A DNA stretch of 64,000 nucleotides from Erwinia psidii (GTDB taxonomy: Bacteria > Pseudomonadota > Gammaproteobacteria > Enterobacterales > Enterobacteriaceae): the NCBI RefSeq assembly GCF_003846135.1, contig NZ_RHHM01000002.1, positions 124,001 to 188,000 of the forward strand. The letters run 5' to 3'. The position numbers and the translations under genes are program-made. Shown here in pieces: positions 20,667 to 33,242 of the stretch. The notes below the pieces were generated by a model. It did not search any database. It saw nothing but the letters and a program-made list of their open reading frames with translations, and was not told where the DNA came from. Position 1 is the first letter of the stretch. Every line of letters begins with the position of its first letter.

Positions 20667-20927
20667 TCAGGGGCGAGGAGGGGTCAACAGACGTTGAATA
20701 TAGCTGTTGAGTAGTACTGAATCGCCCACATTGTGTGGTTGCATCTTTGAGGCTGCCGCCATTGCCGCACTGATACCGTCGGTGATTTGTTGCAGTTGAT
20801 CGCCGTCCAGCTTACGCAGTAATGCGGTGAGCACAACGCCCAGCGCCTCAACCTGTACCCTCATTTCTCTTGACTCAACTTCTTTTTCCGCCAGCCTGAC
20901 TAACAGTTCTGCAATAAGGTTTTTCAT
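20667..20927 (-). CDS. iraP: Anti-adaptor protein IraP
   Basis: An 86-aa coiled-coil protein that in E. coli binds RssB and stabilises RpoS during phosphate starvation. It begins [21 protein letters not shown] and keeps QVEALGVVLTALLRKLD, closely following E. coli IraP (also 86 aa), and ends with LLNSYIQRLL. The ATG at 20927 is chosen by that match; the frame extends 24 codons upstream without similarity. In E. coli iraP sits next to phoA-psiF near proC; here phoA and psiF are absent. Confidence 0.9.
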   Translation of the reverse strand: MKNLIAELLVRLAEKEVESREMRVQVEALGVVLTALLRKLDGDQLQQITDGISAAMAAASKMQPHNVGDSVLLNSYIQRLLTPPRP

Positions 20928-21349
20928 GCGTATATCCCGGCGAGATAAAAAAACAGACGTTAACATTGAACCCACCAAAAGAAAACATAACAACAGCATT
21001 TACAGGACCTGTTAATCATTCTGTGTCGCTGCCAGCCCGCTATAGACGATCGCTCAGGCAGTGACCGAACTGGCTGACGGAGCCACCGATCGTCAGTCGC
21101 CAGTTCCCAACCGGCATACTCCATTTTTACAACGGTGGTCCTCGCCGTTGGTCACCATCGTATTCAGTGACGCTATTCCGCCAGCGGTGTTCAACGTCCT
21201 GCAGACACCGACCTTTACTGACGTTTTGCCAACGGACAAGCCAGCCCCGGCATACTTGCCGGGGCGATGATCTCACGCTGAAGATGACCGCTTTGCGCTG
21301 CCATGGAATATGGCGGCAATCACTGGATGCAGGAAGCGCAGAGGGTCAG
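20928..21349. other. Intergenic DNA, no gene seen
   Basis: Contains the iraP upstream region and short frames with no recognisable similarity. The right end runs into the asparagine-synthetase-like remnant, and the 5' part of that gene is not detectable here. Confidence 0.4.
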
Positions 21350-21748
21350 GGTGGACATTGGCTCAATGGCCAATTGGCTTGAGATTCGCGTTACGTACCC
21401 GGATAAGCAGGTTGTCGGGTTTGGCAGCTGCTTACCCGCGCGACGTAAACTCAATGCAGGTAAAGAGAAATATTTATTGGAGTGTTTGGCACTACGCTAT
21501 CTTCCCGACCATATAGTTAATCGCAAAAAACAGGAGCTGGCAGTGCCGCTTGAACCGTGGATGGTGTCGTCAATGAAAACACGCATCACCGAAACGCTAA
21601 CCAGCGTTCGGCGCTGTCACCCAGGTTTTTTTATCCTGACAGACTGCACCAAGTGGTCAGCGACTTTAACGGTGGCAACAGCTATGCGCTGTGGACCCTC
21701 TGTATGTTGGAGAAATGGTATCAGCAGTTTGTTGATAATCAGAAGTGA
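21350..21748 (+). pseudogene. Asparagine synthetase (AsnB-like) C-terminal remnant, frameshifted
   Basis: Two frames carry consecutive pieces of the asparagine-synthetase C-terminal domain. The first has LEIRVTYPDKQVVGF, KYLLECLALRYLPDHIVNRKK and AVPLEPWM, matching the family's EVRVPFLD...LPDEI-NRPKQGF-VPL core. The second, in another frame from about 21600, has SPRFFYPDRLHQVVSDF and LWTLCMLEKWYQQF, the family's extreme C-terminus. The N-terminal glutaminase domain and the ATP-binding SGGLDS loop are missing, so the gene is dead. Beta-lactam-synthetase relatives share this fold, so the original substrate is uncertain. Confidence 0.8.
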
Positions 21749-22177
21749 TGAATGACGGATCGAGCAGATATCTGTCAGGCGTATTTTTTCGTTGCTGCAT
21801 ATTTTCATCGCCTCGACGCAGAGCATGATGTTGAACATCTGGCTGTTTGCCGTGAATGTTTTTTTGATTGTCGGCCTGAGTTTTGTGGTGGTGACCGTGG
21901 TGTTTGCAACCCCGTTGTTTAACCTTCACCCCCTATTCAGCCCGGTGTTGTTTACGATGATCATGAGGATTGTCAGCGCATCGCCAGTGTCGATGGTCTG
22001 TGACACGCGGCAAATAAGGTAAAGCGGGGCCACGCCAGCGCCCGTTTCTATTTTTGTTATGGTGTTTTAACCCCTGTGCCTGCCGGTAGACCGGTGACAC
22101 GCTTCACCATCAACATCGGCAAAAGTGCCTGCCGCTTTCGCAGCATGCCGGGGGATGGCTCCCCCGGCACAGAAGAC
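21749..22177. other. Intergenic DNA, no gene supported
   Basis: A short hydrophobic frame (21792-22022, plus strand) reads like a membrane segment but has no clear ribosome site or recognised family. I do not call it a gene. Confidence 0.35.
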
Positions 22178-22327
22178 TCAGAAACCCGGCCCCTGGCTGA
22201 ATCCACCGCGTGGACCGCCACCACCAGGGCCGCCACCGCCACCGCCGCCACCCGGAGGTGGGAACAGGCAACCACTCAGCGCGGTAATCAGCGCCACCAC
22301 ACTCACAACTTTGATCAATCGTTTCAT
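22178..22327 (-). CDS. Small glycine-rich lipoprotein
   Basis: A 49-codon gene with a textbook Shine-Dalgarno (GGAGGT, 4 nt before ATG). The product has a signal peptide and lipobox LSGC (Cys20), then a mature tail made almost only of Pro and Gly (a run of eight glycines, then PGGGGPRGGF). It would be an anchored, disordered 30-residue tail in the envelope. I do not recognise a named family. It is followed by decayed DNA and is divergent from lacZ. Confidence 0.7.
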   Translation of the reverse strand: MKRLIKVVSVVALITALSGCLFPPPGGGGGGGGPGGGGPRGGFSQGPGF

Positions 22328-22566
22328 CGTTACCTCCTTATGGTAAGGTTGGCGCTGATAGTAAGTGCCCGCCGGTATGCATGACAATGCAGAATACTCT
22401 GTTTCAAATCCGTTTTTACCGGGCGTAACCGTGCTTAACAGTTCCATAACATGAATCAGTAAAAATCTAATTATTACCAGAAAACCTGTTGCCCGGCACC
22501 GACGGCAATTTATGCAGGGTGCGGCGGTTATCTGCTTTACAGCTACCACGTTTCAGGCCACTGTGA

Positions 22567-25668
<3,102 letters not shown>

Positions 25669-25686
25669 GCGGCCATGACTCAGACG

Positions 25687-25724
25687 CGACTGTCACCCTG
25701 TGCCGTGCGGCAGGGTGACAGTCG
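25687..25724 (+). terminator. Strong hairpin after lacZ
   Basis: A perfect 14-bp inverted repeat, CGACTGTCACCCTG / CAGGGTGACAGTCG, with a 10-nt loop, starting 18 bp after the lacZ stop. No T-tract follows, so it may be a Rho-assisted terminator or mRNA 3'-end stabiliser. Confidence 0.6.
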
Positions 25725-25831
25725 TTGACGGGTACGAATTGCCCCCTTGCGGCCGTCGCGGACAACCTGAAGCACGCAAAACGTTACGCGTAGCACACGG
25801 GGAAAAGTAAAAAGAGCAGGTGTTTTCGCGG

Positions 25832-25857
25832 AAAAAAAAACGGCCCTGAAAGGGCCG
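25832..25857 (-). terminator. Rho-independent terminator of the cold-shock gene
   Basis: On the minus strand CGGCCCT-TTC-AGGGCCG is followed by nine T residues, 46 bp after the csp stop: a canonical intrinsic terminator. Confidence 0.92.
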
Positions 25858-25903
25858 CTGGTATTAACGCTGGTGCCACCACGAAGGCAGCACATTCTCT
25901 GTC

Positions 25904-26116
25904 TTACAGCGCGGTTACGTTAGCCGCTGCAGGGCCTTTCTGGCCGTTTTCGATAGAGAACTCAACTTTCTGACCTTCTTCCAGGGTTTTGAAACCGCCG
26001 TTCTGAATGGCCGAGAAGTGTACGAAAACGTCTTTGCTGCCGTCGGTTGGAGAGATAAAGCCGAAACCTTTCTCAGCGTTGAACCATTTTACTAAACCAG
26101 TCATTTTGTTAGACAT
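25904..26116 (-). CDS. CspA-family cold-shock protein
   Basis: A 70-aa single cold-shock domain, the length of E. coli CspA, with RNA-binding motifs RNP1 (KGFGFI) and RNP2 (VFVHF) and the typical ending [10 protein letters not shown]. It acts as an RNA chaperone melting secondary structure. The sequence is closest to the CspA/CspB/CspG branch ([19 protein letters not shown]), but which paralogue it is cannot be decided here. It has a strong terminator and a long upstream gap that could hold a cspA-type regulatory leader. Confidence 0.95.
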   Translation of the reverse strand: MSNKMTGLVKWFNAEKGFGFISPTDGSKDVFVHFSAIQNGGFKTLEEGQKVEFSIENGQKGPAAANVTAL

Positions 26117-26447
26117 ATCTTTTTCCTTAATAAGTATTAACCCACTATGGGCATGGGGGGTTTGTCAACAGGCTGTACTTATGGGGCACTTAAGAAGGAA
26201 GTCAGGAAGAAGAGATATCAGAGATAACGCTTAAACTGAAAACTGCTTTACTAAAACTGCTCGCATACGCTGTCTGTTTCAAAACCGACGATGCATTTAC
26301 TCATAACCAGGAGCACAGTACAAGCCCTGATGAGAAAAAACAGAAAATACACGGTAATTTATCTTAACAGTGTTTCAGAAGCTGATAACAATTCGGCATT
26401 ATGATGCGCTGTTTGCACAATGACTCACACCGAAAGGGAAATAAACC
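26117..26447. other. Promoter and leader region between csp and marC
   Basis: A 331-bp divergent gap. cspA-type genes usually have a 150-nt structured leader, and the 5' side next to the gene (AAGGA site, A/T-rich) fits that. I could not find a convincing cold-box. The marC side has an AT-rich stretch and GAAAGGGA before its ATG. Confidence 0.4.
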
Positions 26448-27119
26448 ATGCTCGAACTTTTTCAGGCCGTTGGGCTGGGGCTGGTGGTACTGCTGCCGCT
26501 GGCAAATCCGTTAACCAGCGTCGCGCTGTTTTTGGGTCTGGCCGGGGAGATGAGCTACGCCGAGCGTAGCAGACAGTCTCTGCAGGCTTCAGTCTATGTT
26601 TTTATCATCATGACCGTGGCGTTTTATGCCGGCAACGCAGTGATGAACACCTTTGGCATTTCCATTCCCGGCCTGCGCATCGCCGGTGGGCTAATCGTGG
26701 CCTTTATCGGCTTTCGTATGCTGTTTCCCCAGCAGCAGGCCGGACATTCCGTCGAGGCCGAGCAGAAACTGGATGAATTAAGCGAACACCGGACGGTGAA
26801 TATTGCTTTCGTGCCGCTGGCCATGCCCAGCACGGCCGGCCCTGGCACCATCGCCATGATTATCAGTGCCGCCTCCACCCTCCATGACCGTACGCCGTTC
26901 TCTCCCTGGGTGTTAATGCTCGCGCCGGTACTGACGTTTTTTTCCATCAGCGTGATTTTATGGCTTTGTCTGCGAAGCTCCGGTGCCATTATGCGCCTGG
27001 TGGGCCAGGGCGGTATTGAGGCTATTTCCCGCCTGATGGGATTTTTGCTGGTCTGTATGGGCGTACAGTTTGTTATTAACGGTATTTCTGAGGTGATCGC
27101 CACCTGGCCTGGCCATTGA
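26448..27119 (+). CDS. marC: MarC family membrane protein
   Basis: A 223-aa inner-membrane protein with six predicted hydrophobic segments, closely following E. coli Mar[51 protein letters not shown] and [20 protein letters not shown]. Despite its name the E. coli protein is not involved in multiple antibiotic resistance, and no substrate is known. The marRAB operon is not adjacent. Confidence 0.95.
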   Translation: MLELFQAVGLGLVVLLPLANPLTSVALFLGLAGEMSYAERSRQSLQASVYVFIIMTVAFYAGNAVMNTFGISIPGLRIAGGLIVAFIGFRMLFPQQQAGHSVEAEQKLDELSEHRTVNIAFVPLAMPSTAGPGTIAMIISAASTLHDRTPFSPWVLMLAPVLTFFSISVILWLCLRSSGAIMRLVGQGGIEAISRLMGFLLVCMGVQFVINGISEVIATWPGH

Positions 27120-27363
27120 CTGTCCGCCTGTTCACCCGGCGCGGCGCGGGTCAGTGGGGGCGTCAGAGCAGAATCAAAAAATATCGCTGACCGCTGCTGT
27201 AATTTCGTCTTCCCCCATCTACAGTAAAAAAACTCCGCCTGTGCATTTTGCAGGCACCGTGATGATTTGCTGTTCTGGCAGACTCAACCGCATACAGAAA
27301 CATTATCATTCAAACCCCGACGGTCAGCCGCCGGGCGATTATTGGGGTTTTCGGAGGGTTCAT

Positions 27364-27612
27364 ATGGTTCATTATGATGCGGGGGCAGGCAGAGCTATCA
27401 CCGATTACTTCAACAGTCCGGCTTTTCAGGCCCCCAAAGAGGTTGAACTGTTGGCGGTTACCATGACTGAACTGATGCGCCGTGGAAAACCGGCCACCAG
27501 TAAAGCGATTATCGCCAGAGCGATTTCCCGGCTGGAAAGCGACATGGACAATGTGCAGTTGCAGGATTATCGCCATTTACTCAATCAACTTTTGCAAGAG
27601 ATGCCACCCTGA
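27364..27612 (+). CDS. AriR/YmgB-family connector or biofilm regulator
   Basis: An 82-aa helical protein resembling the YmgB/AriR family of small two-component connectors: AITDYFNSP, then a helix with ELMRRGKPATSKAIIARAISRLE and a final LQDYRHLLNQLLQEM helix. In E. coli these proteins act on the Rcs pathway, acid resistance and biofilm formation. The start at 27364 has GGAGGG five bases upstream; the frame is open 70 codons further with no similarity. Monocistronic. Confidence 0.75.
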   Translation: MVHYDAGAGRAITDYFNSPAFQAPKEVELLAVTMTELMRRGKPATSKAIIARAISRLESDMDNVQLQDYRHLLNQLLQEMPP

Positions 27613-28196
27613 AGAACATCCCCTGCGACGGCCCGGCATCGCTACCAGATGGTAAGGCGGTCTGCACACAGACAGGCGAATGATGCCACCACGGCAAAGG
27701 CTATCGTGGGGAAACCAGTAAATTCAGACGTAGCGCGCCTCTCCCATTGCGCCGGTATCGGCCAGGGCAAGCTGATGCGGTCAGTAGCTGTGCTGATAAG
27801 GCTGAAGCCTCCCTTTCTGCATCGCGCCGCGTCTGATTTTAATCCGTGCTGACTGGCAACCGGTCAATATAAGCCGCAACGCAACCCCTGCCATAATCCC
27901 CGCTGATGTTCTGCGAATCATCGCTGTCAGACAGCACCATGAGGATATGTAACCTGTGTCAGTGCCGCTAATGGTTTCATATTCCTTTTGTATGATTCAG
28001 TAAAGCGTCAGCCCCCCGGAAGCCACGCCAGAAGTGAGCACTGTCCCTGTCCCGATAAATTGCCTGTTATTGTTAAACGTTTATAACCAATACCTTTTTT
28101 TATAACGTTTTTACATATTGATAGCGAATAATCTACTATTTATCTGGCGGGAAGCTCATTTAAACTCGCGAAAACATTTAAAGGTAAGGAAACGTC
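27613..28196. other. Intergenic region before the ABC importer
   Basis: 584 bp with no supported gene. The last 120 bp are AT-rich and include partly inverted ACGTTTATAA / TTATAACGTTT elements (28075-28115) that could be an operator for the ABC operon. The first half looks like non-coding or decayed DNA. Confidence 0.4.
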
Positions 28197-29765
28197 ATGA
28201 AACTTGCAGTTCCATCTATGATTGCCGTGGCGCTGGCCAGTTCAGTCTCCGCTTACGCTGCGACACCACCCGATACCCTGGTGATTGCTCAGTCAATCGA
28301 TGACGCCAGCAGCTTTGATCCGGCAGAAGGCTTTGAACTGACGTCAGTTCAGGCTTTTACCAATCTTTATCAACGCCTGGTACAGTCCGATCCGCAAAAC
28401 CCCACAGACCTGAAGCCAACGCTGGCCTCGTCATGGCAACCCGGCAGCGATAATCGCAGCATGACCTTTACGCTGCGTGACGGGGCAAAATTTGCCTCTG
28501 GCAACCCGGTTCGCCCGGAAGACGTGATTTTTTCACTCAGCCGCGTGGTCAAACTGAATCTCGACCCGTCATTTATTCTGACCCAGCTGGGCTGGAACAA
28601 AGATAATGTCGATGCACAGCTGAAAAAGATTGACGATACCCATGTGCAGATCAGCTGGACCGCGAACGTCAGCCCAACCTATGTGTTAAGTCTGCTGGCG
28701 GCACCGGTGTCGTCTGTGGTCGATGAGAAAACCGTCTCGGCAAACGCCGGGAAAGGTGATTTCGGTAATAAGTGGCTGGCGACGCATTCCGCCGGCAGCG
28801 GCCCGTACCAGATCCGCAAATATATTCCGCACGAGGTGGTGTTGCTTTCCGCCAATCCCGGCTCTCCGGCAGGCGCACCAAAACTGAAGAACGTGTTGAT
28901 CAAAAACGTGCCGGAGCCAGCAGCCCGCCGCCTGCTACTTGAGCAGGGCGACGCGGATATTGCCCGTAACCTCGGTGCCGATCAGATTGCGGCACTGAAG
29001 AACAAACAGGGTGTTACGCCGCTGGCGATCCCAATGGCATCGCTCTATTACCTCCAGTTCAACATTGATGCCAACCCGGTGCTGAAGAATCCGGCGCTGT
29101 GGCAGGCCTCCCGTTATCTTTTCGACTACCACGGTATCGCTGATGACCTGCTGAAAGGACAGTTCCAGGTTCATCAGTCATTCCTGCCGCAGGGTTTCCT
29201 CGGTGCATTGAATGACAACCCGTTCAGCTATGATCCAGAGAAGGCCAAAGCGATCCTCAGCAAGGCCGGACTGAAAAACGTCAGCTTCAGGTTGAGCGTC
29301 AGCAACCAGCCGCCTTATCTCGACATCGCTCAGGCCCTGCAGGCCAGCTTTGCCAAAGGCGGTATCAAAGTGGAGCTCATCCCGGGCTTGAGCAGCGAGA
29401 TTGCCACCTCGGTGAAAGCGCACAACTATGAGGCCACGCTGAATGCCTGGGGAGCGGATTATTTCGATCCCAACACCAATGCCGCCGCCTTTGCTTACAA
29501 CCCGGAAGATGGCAGTAAAACGCTGGCCTGGCGTTCCAACTGGCACATTCCTGAGCTGAACAGGCAAACGCTGGCCGCCACGGCAGAGAGCGATCCGGCT
29601 AAACGCGTCAAGCTCTATGAAGCGATGCAGCGCGAAGTGCAGCAACATTCCCCTTATGTCGTGGGATTGCAGGCACGCAATCTGCTGGCACTGAGAAGTA
29701 ACCTTAAAGGCTACGTGCAGGGGATCAACCCGGATATGGTCTACTACAGCCAGGTCACCAAGTAA
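28197..29765 (+). CDS. ABC importer substrate-binding protein, family 5 (peptide/nickel type)
   Basis: A 522-aa periplasmic binding protein with signal peptide (cleavage after SAYA) and the SBP_bac_5 architecture: DTLVIAQSIDDASSFDPAEG at the start, LKPTLASSWQ, GSGPYQIRKY and YYLQFNIDANPV. Starts after AAGGAAA. First gene of a five-gene operon whose next start overlaps as TAATG. Members bind oligopeptides, nickel chelates, heme or opines; the ligand cannot be told from sequence. Confidence 0.9.
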   Translation: MKLAVPSMIAVALASSVSAYAATPPDTLVIAQSIDDASSFDPAEGFELTSVQAFTNLYQRLVQSDPQNPTDLKPTLASSWQPGSDNRSMTFTLRDGAKFASGNPVRPEDVIFSLSRVVKLNLDPSFILTQLGWNKDNVDAQLKKIDDTHVQISWTANVSPTYVLSLLAAPVSSVVDEKTVSANAGKGDFGNKWLATHSAGSGPYQIRKYIPHEVVLLSANPGSPAGAPKLKNVLIKNVPEPAARRLLLEQGDADIARNLGADQIAALKNKQGVTPLAIPMASLYYLQFNIDANPVLKNPALWQASRYLFDYHGIADDLLKGQFQVHQSFLPQGFLGALNDNPFSYDPEKAKAILSKAGLKNVSFRLSVSNQPPYLDIAQALQASFAKGGIKVELIPGLSSEIATSVKAHNYEATLNAWGADYFDPNTNAAAFAYNPEDGSKTLAWRSNWHIPELNRQTLAATAESDPAKRVKLYEAMQREVQQHSPYVVGLQARNLLALRSNLKGYVQGINPDMVYYSQVTK

Positions 29766-30817
29766 TGGCAAGATTGGCTGCAAAAGCCGGGTCCGCCCGG
29801 CTGTTATGGCTGCGCGGCGGGCAGATAGCGACCGGCTTGCTGTCACTGGCGGTGACGCTGCTTGGCCTGCTGGCATTTACCTTTATGCTTTCCCATCTGT
29901 CGCCGGTCGACCCGGTATTACAGATTGCAGGCGATCACGCCAGTGAATCGACCTACGCACAGGTGCGTCGTGAACTGGGGCTGGACCAGCCGATACTGAT
30001 GCAGTTTTGGTATTACCTGCCCCATCTCGTTCAGGGTGACCTGGGCATTTCCCGCCTTACCAGTCAGCCGGTGGCCAGTGATTTACTGCGAACCTTTCCG
30101 GCCACCATCGAACTGGCAACCTGCGCGATGTTTTTTGGTGCTTTTTTCGGCATTCTGCTGGCCCTGCTGGCCGCCTGGAAACCGGGTAGCCTGCTTGATA
30201 ACCTTGCCCGGCTGATTTCACTGCTGGGTTACTCCGTGCCAGTGTTCTGGCTGGGGCTGTTGGGGCTGTTGCTGTTTTATGCCGTGCTGCACTGGTCCGC
30301 CGGTCCGGGACGGCTTGATGATATCTGGGTTTACACGCTGGAGCCAAAAACCGGTCTGCTGCTGGTGGACAGCTGGCTCTCCGGTGACCCGGAGATGTTC
30401 CGTAATGCCCTTGCTCATCTGTGGTTGCCGGTGGTGGTGCTTGGACTGCTGTCGATGGCCGGTATTACCCGCCTGCTTCGCGCCGCGCTGCTGGAAGAAA
30501 GCAGTAAAGAATATGTCACGCTGGCGCGGGCGAAAGGCGCGGGCCGTGGCCGTATTCTGCTGCTGCACGTTTTGCCAAATGTTCGGGGAACCCTGATTAC
30601 CGTGCTGGCGCTCTCTTACGCTTCGCTGCTGGAAGGATCGGTACTCACCGAGACCGTCTTTGCCTGGCCTGGCGTGGGCCGCTATATGACCACCGCGCTG
30701 TTTGCTGCCGATACCCCGGCTATTCTTGGTTCCACGCTGCTGATTGGCGGCTGCTTTATCACCCTGAATGCGCTGGCAGATGCGTTAACCTGGCTCACCG
30801 ATGCGAGGACCCGATGA
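29765..30817 (+). CDS. ABC importer permease 1 (DppB/NikB-like)
   Basis: A 350-aa inner-membrane permease with about six hydrophobic segments. The N-terminal signature of the DppB type is present (FTFMLSHLSPVDPVLQIAGDHAS, then RRELGLDQPILMQFWYYL). The EAA loop towards the C-terminus reads EYVTLARAKGAGRGRILLLHVLPN. Both ends overlap neighbours (TAATG upstream, ATGA downstream), so translation is coupled. Confidence 0.9.
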   Translation: MARLAAKAGSARLLWLRGGQIATGLLSLAVTLLGLLAFTFMLSHLSPVDPVLQIAGDHASESTYAQVRRELGLDQPILMQFWYYLPHLVQGDLGISRLTSQPVASDLLRTFPATIELATCAMFFGAFFGILLALLAAWKPGSLLDNLARLISLLGYSVPVFWLGLLGLLLFYAVLHWSAGPGRLDDIWVYTLEPKTGLLLVDSWLSGDPEMFRNALAHLWLPVVVLGLLSMAGITRLLRAALLEESSKEYVTLARAKGAGRGRILLLHVLPNVRGTLITVLALSYASLLEGSVLTETVFAWPGVGRYMTTALFAADTPAILGSTLLIGGCFITLNALADALTWLTDARTR

Positions 30818-31668
30818 CGCAACATTTAACTGAACGTCAACCTGCGCTGCGCCGCCGCCGTGTGCGTGTTACTTCGCTGACCGTCGGTGGCATACTGGTG
30901 GCAATACTGGTGATCACCGCCCTGCTGGCCCCGCTGCTGGCCCCTTTTGATCCGAATGCACAGATGATGTCTGCCCGCCTGCTGCCGCCTTCGTCAGCAC
31001 ACTGGCTGGGTACCGATGGTTTTGGTCGCGATCTGCTCTCACGGGTGATCTACGGCGCGCGTCCCACCCTGCTGTTGGTATCGTTGATCCTGCTACTGAC
31101 CATCCCGGTGGGCATGCTGATTGGTATTTGCGCTGGTTACCTTGGCGGCTGGACGGAGCGGCTGCTGATGCGTATTACCGATATTTTCCTGTCACTACCC
31201 AATCTGGTGATTGCGCTGGCGCTGGTGGCGATGCTGGGACCGGGGCTGTTGAATGGCGCACTGGCGCTGGCGCTGACCAGCTGGCCGCCTTTTGCCCGCC
31301 AGGCGCGGGCGGAGACGCTGGCACTGCGTCGCAGTGATTACCTTGCCGCCGCACGAATGCAGGGCATTAACGGCCTGCGCCTGATGTTCGGCCACATTTT
31401 ACCGCTGTGTCTGCCCAGCGCGGTGGTGCGTGCGGCACTGAGCCTGGGCGGGATTATCCTGTCAGCGGCCGGGCTGGGTTTTCTGGGGATGGGGGTGCAG
31501 CCGCCCACCGCAGAATGGGGTTCAATGGTGGCCGAAGGAAGCAAAGTGATTTTCGATCAGTGGTGGGTTGCCGCCGCACCGGGTGGCGCAATTCTGTTTG
31601 CCAGCCTGGCCTTTAATCTGACGGGCGATGGCCTGCGTGACCGACTGGATAGCCGAAATGCCAACTGA
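30814..31668 (+). CDS. ABC importer permease 2 (DppC/NikC-like)
   Basis: A 284-aa permease of the DppC type: APFDPNAQMM followed by HWLGTDGFGRDLLSRVIYGARPTL, then the EAA loop DYLAAARMQGINGLRLMFGHILP. Six hydrophobic segments. It pairs with the upstream permease, and its 3' end overlaps the first ATPase gene. Confidence 0.9.
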   Translation: MTQHLTERQPALRRRRVRVTSLTVGGILVAILVITALLAPLLAPFDPNAQMMSARLLPPSSAHWLGTDGFGRDLLSRVIYGARPTLLLVSLILLLTIPVGMLIGICAGYLGGWTERLLMRITDIFLSLPNLVIALALVAMLGPGLLNGALALALTSWPPFARQARAETLALRRSDYLAAARMQGINGLRLMFGHILPLCLPSAVVRAALSLGGIILSAAGLGFLGMGVQPPTAEWGSMVAEGSKVIFDQWWVAAAPGGAILFASLAFNLTGDGLRDRLDSRNAN

Positions 31669-32506
31669 TACTTCCCCCGCGATCGTGGCGAAAGATCTGA
31701 CCATCACCAGCGCCACGGGGGCAATTCTGGTCAACAATATCAGCTTTACCCTGGGGCGTGAGCGCGTGGCGCTGGTGGGTGAGTCCGGTTCCGGTAAATC
31801 CCTCACCGCACGTGGCCTGATGGGGCTGCTCTCACCCGCACTGCATTTGCAGGCCACCGCACTCAGTGTCGCCGGGGAAAATGCGCTTAGCCTCAGTGAA
31901 CGCCGCTGGAGCAAGCTGCGCGGTAGCCAGCTGGCGATGGTGATGCAGGATCCCAAATACGCCCTTAATCCGATGCGTACCATTGGCTGGCAGGTTGCGG
32001 AGCCGTTGAAACTGCACGGCAGCCTGAGCCGGGCTGAGATCAAAGAAAAGGTCTGCGAAATGCTGTACGCAGTCGGCCTGCCCCGTCCCGCTGAACTGAT
32101 GCAGCATTATCCGCATCAGCTTTCCGGTGGCATGGGACAAAGGGTGATGCTGGCCATCGCCCTGATCGCCGATCCGCAATTTCTGATTGCTGATGAGCCA
32201 ACCTCCGCTCTCGATCACGCCATGCGCGATCAGGTGCTGGCGCTGATCCGTCGTCTGGTAGAACAACGGAATATGGGACTGTTGCTGATTAGCCATGATT
32301 TACAGCAGGTTGCTGAACATTGTGAACGCGTAATGGTGATGTACCAGGGCAGGATCCTTGACACACTGCCCGCCAGCGAACTGCCGCAGGCAACACATCC
32401 TTACACCCGCACGCTGTGGTCCTGCCGTCCGGGCAAAGCCACACATGGCAAGCCGCTACCGGTGCTGGATCGCGTGGCGCTGGAGACATACCGTGAACAT
32501 GATTGA
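31658..32506 (+). CDS. ABC importer ATPase 1 (DppD/NikD-like)
   Basis: Walker [10 protein letters not shown]-loop QDPKYALNPMRT, signature LSGGMGQR, Walker B FLIADEPTSALD and switch His (LLISHDL): a complete ATPase, 282 aa from the ATG at 31658. An ATG ten codons upstream is also possible. The C-terminal oligopeptide/dipeptide extension (HPYTRTLWSCRPG) normally present in DppD/OppD is recognisable, without an obvious FeS cysteine cluster. Confidence 0.9.
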   Translation: MPTDTSPAIVAKDLTITSATGAILVNNISFTLGRERVALVGESGSGKSLTARGLMGLLSPALHLQATALSVAGENALSLSERRWSKLRGSQLAMVMQDPKYALNPMRTIGWQVAEPLKLHGSLSRAEIKEKVCEMLYAVGLPRPAELMQHYPHQLSGGMGQRVMLAIALIADPQFLIADEPTSALDHAMRDQVLALIRRLVEQRNMGLLLISHDLQQVAEHCERVMVMYQGRILDTLPASELPQATHPYTRTLWSCRPGKATHGKPLPVLDRVALETYREHD

Positions 32507-33164
32507 GTTGCAGACGCTGAGTGTTTCTCATCGCCAGGGGTATGAACAGCGGACCGTGGTCCACGATATCTCGCTCAACGTGGCTGGCGGAGAGTGCTTT
32601 GGCCTGGTCGGTCCTTCCGGCTGTGGTAAATCCTCGTTGCTGTGGGTAATAGCCGGGCTGAATGCAAACTGGCAAGGCAGTATGACGCTGGCCGGACATC
32701 AGGTAACGCCGGGGCGGCCATTCACCGGTCAGCTGAGACGGGATGTACAGATGGTATTTCAGGACCCTTACGCTTCCCTGCACCCACGACATCGCCTGCG
32801 CCGTACTCTGGCAGAACCGCTGAAGCGACTTAAGGTTGAGAACATCAATGCGCGAATTGACAGCGGCTTTCGCCATGTTGGCCTGGACCCCACCCTGGCC
32901 GATCGTTATCCCCATCAGCTGTCCGGTGGCCAACGGCAGCGCGTAGCCATCGTGCGGGCACTGCTACTGGAACCCAAAATTCTGTTACTGGATGAACCCA
33001 CCTCAGCACTGGATATGTCGGTACAGGCAGAGATCCTCAACCTGCTTAACCGGCTAAAGCAGCAGGATAATCTGACCATGGTACTGGTCAGCCATGACCC
33101 GGATGTTGTCGATCATATGTGCGATCATGCGGTACGAATGGAGAGTGGGTATATTGTTGGCTGA
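32499..33164 (+). CDS. ABC importer ATPase 2 (DppF/NikE-like)
   Basis: A 221-aa ATPase with Walker A GPSGCGKSS, Q-loop FQDPYASLHPRHRL, signature LSGGQRQR, Walker B LLLDEPTSALD and SHDP. The ATG at 32499 lies inside the 3' end of the previous gene (8-nt overlap); longer in-frame starts would fall deep inside it. It is short compared with DppF (about 330 aa), lacking the C-terminal extension, as in some NikE-like proteins. Last gene of the operon. Confidence 0.9.
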   Translation: MIELQTLSVSHRQGYEQRTVVHDISLNVAGGECFGLVGPSGCGKSSLLWVIAGLNANWQGSMTLAGHQVTPGRPFTGQLRRDVQMVFQDPYASLHPRHRLRRTLAEPLKRLKVENINARIDSGFRHVGLDPTLADRYPHQLSGGQRQRVAIVRALLLEPKILLLDEPTSALDMSVQAEILNLLNRLKQQDNLTMVLVSHDPDVVDHMCDHAVRMESGYIVG

Positions 33165-33200
33165 TCCCTGAGCGGTTGGGGCATTGTGCCTGTCTGGCGT

Positions 33201-33228
33201 ATGATCAGACCGTCACCGGTCTGATCAT
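33201..33228 (+). terminator. Terminator-like hairpin after the ABC operon
   Basis: A perfect 12-bp inverted repeat, ATGATCAGACCG / CGGTCTGATCAT, with a TCAC loop, 36 bp after the last ATPase stop. Only a weak T content follows. Confidence 0.6.
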
Positions 33229-33242
33229 TCATGCCATGTGCC

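Noticed and set aside
25680-25895. 71-codon minus-strand frame after lacZ
   Set aside because: Overlaps a hairpin and the csp terminator and resembles no protein.
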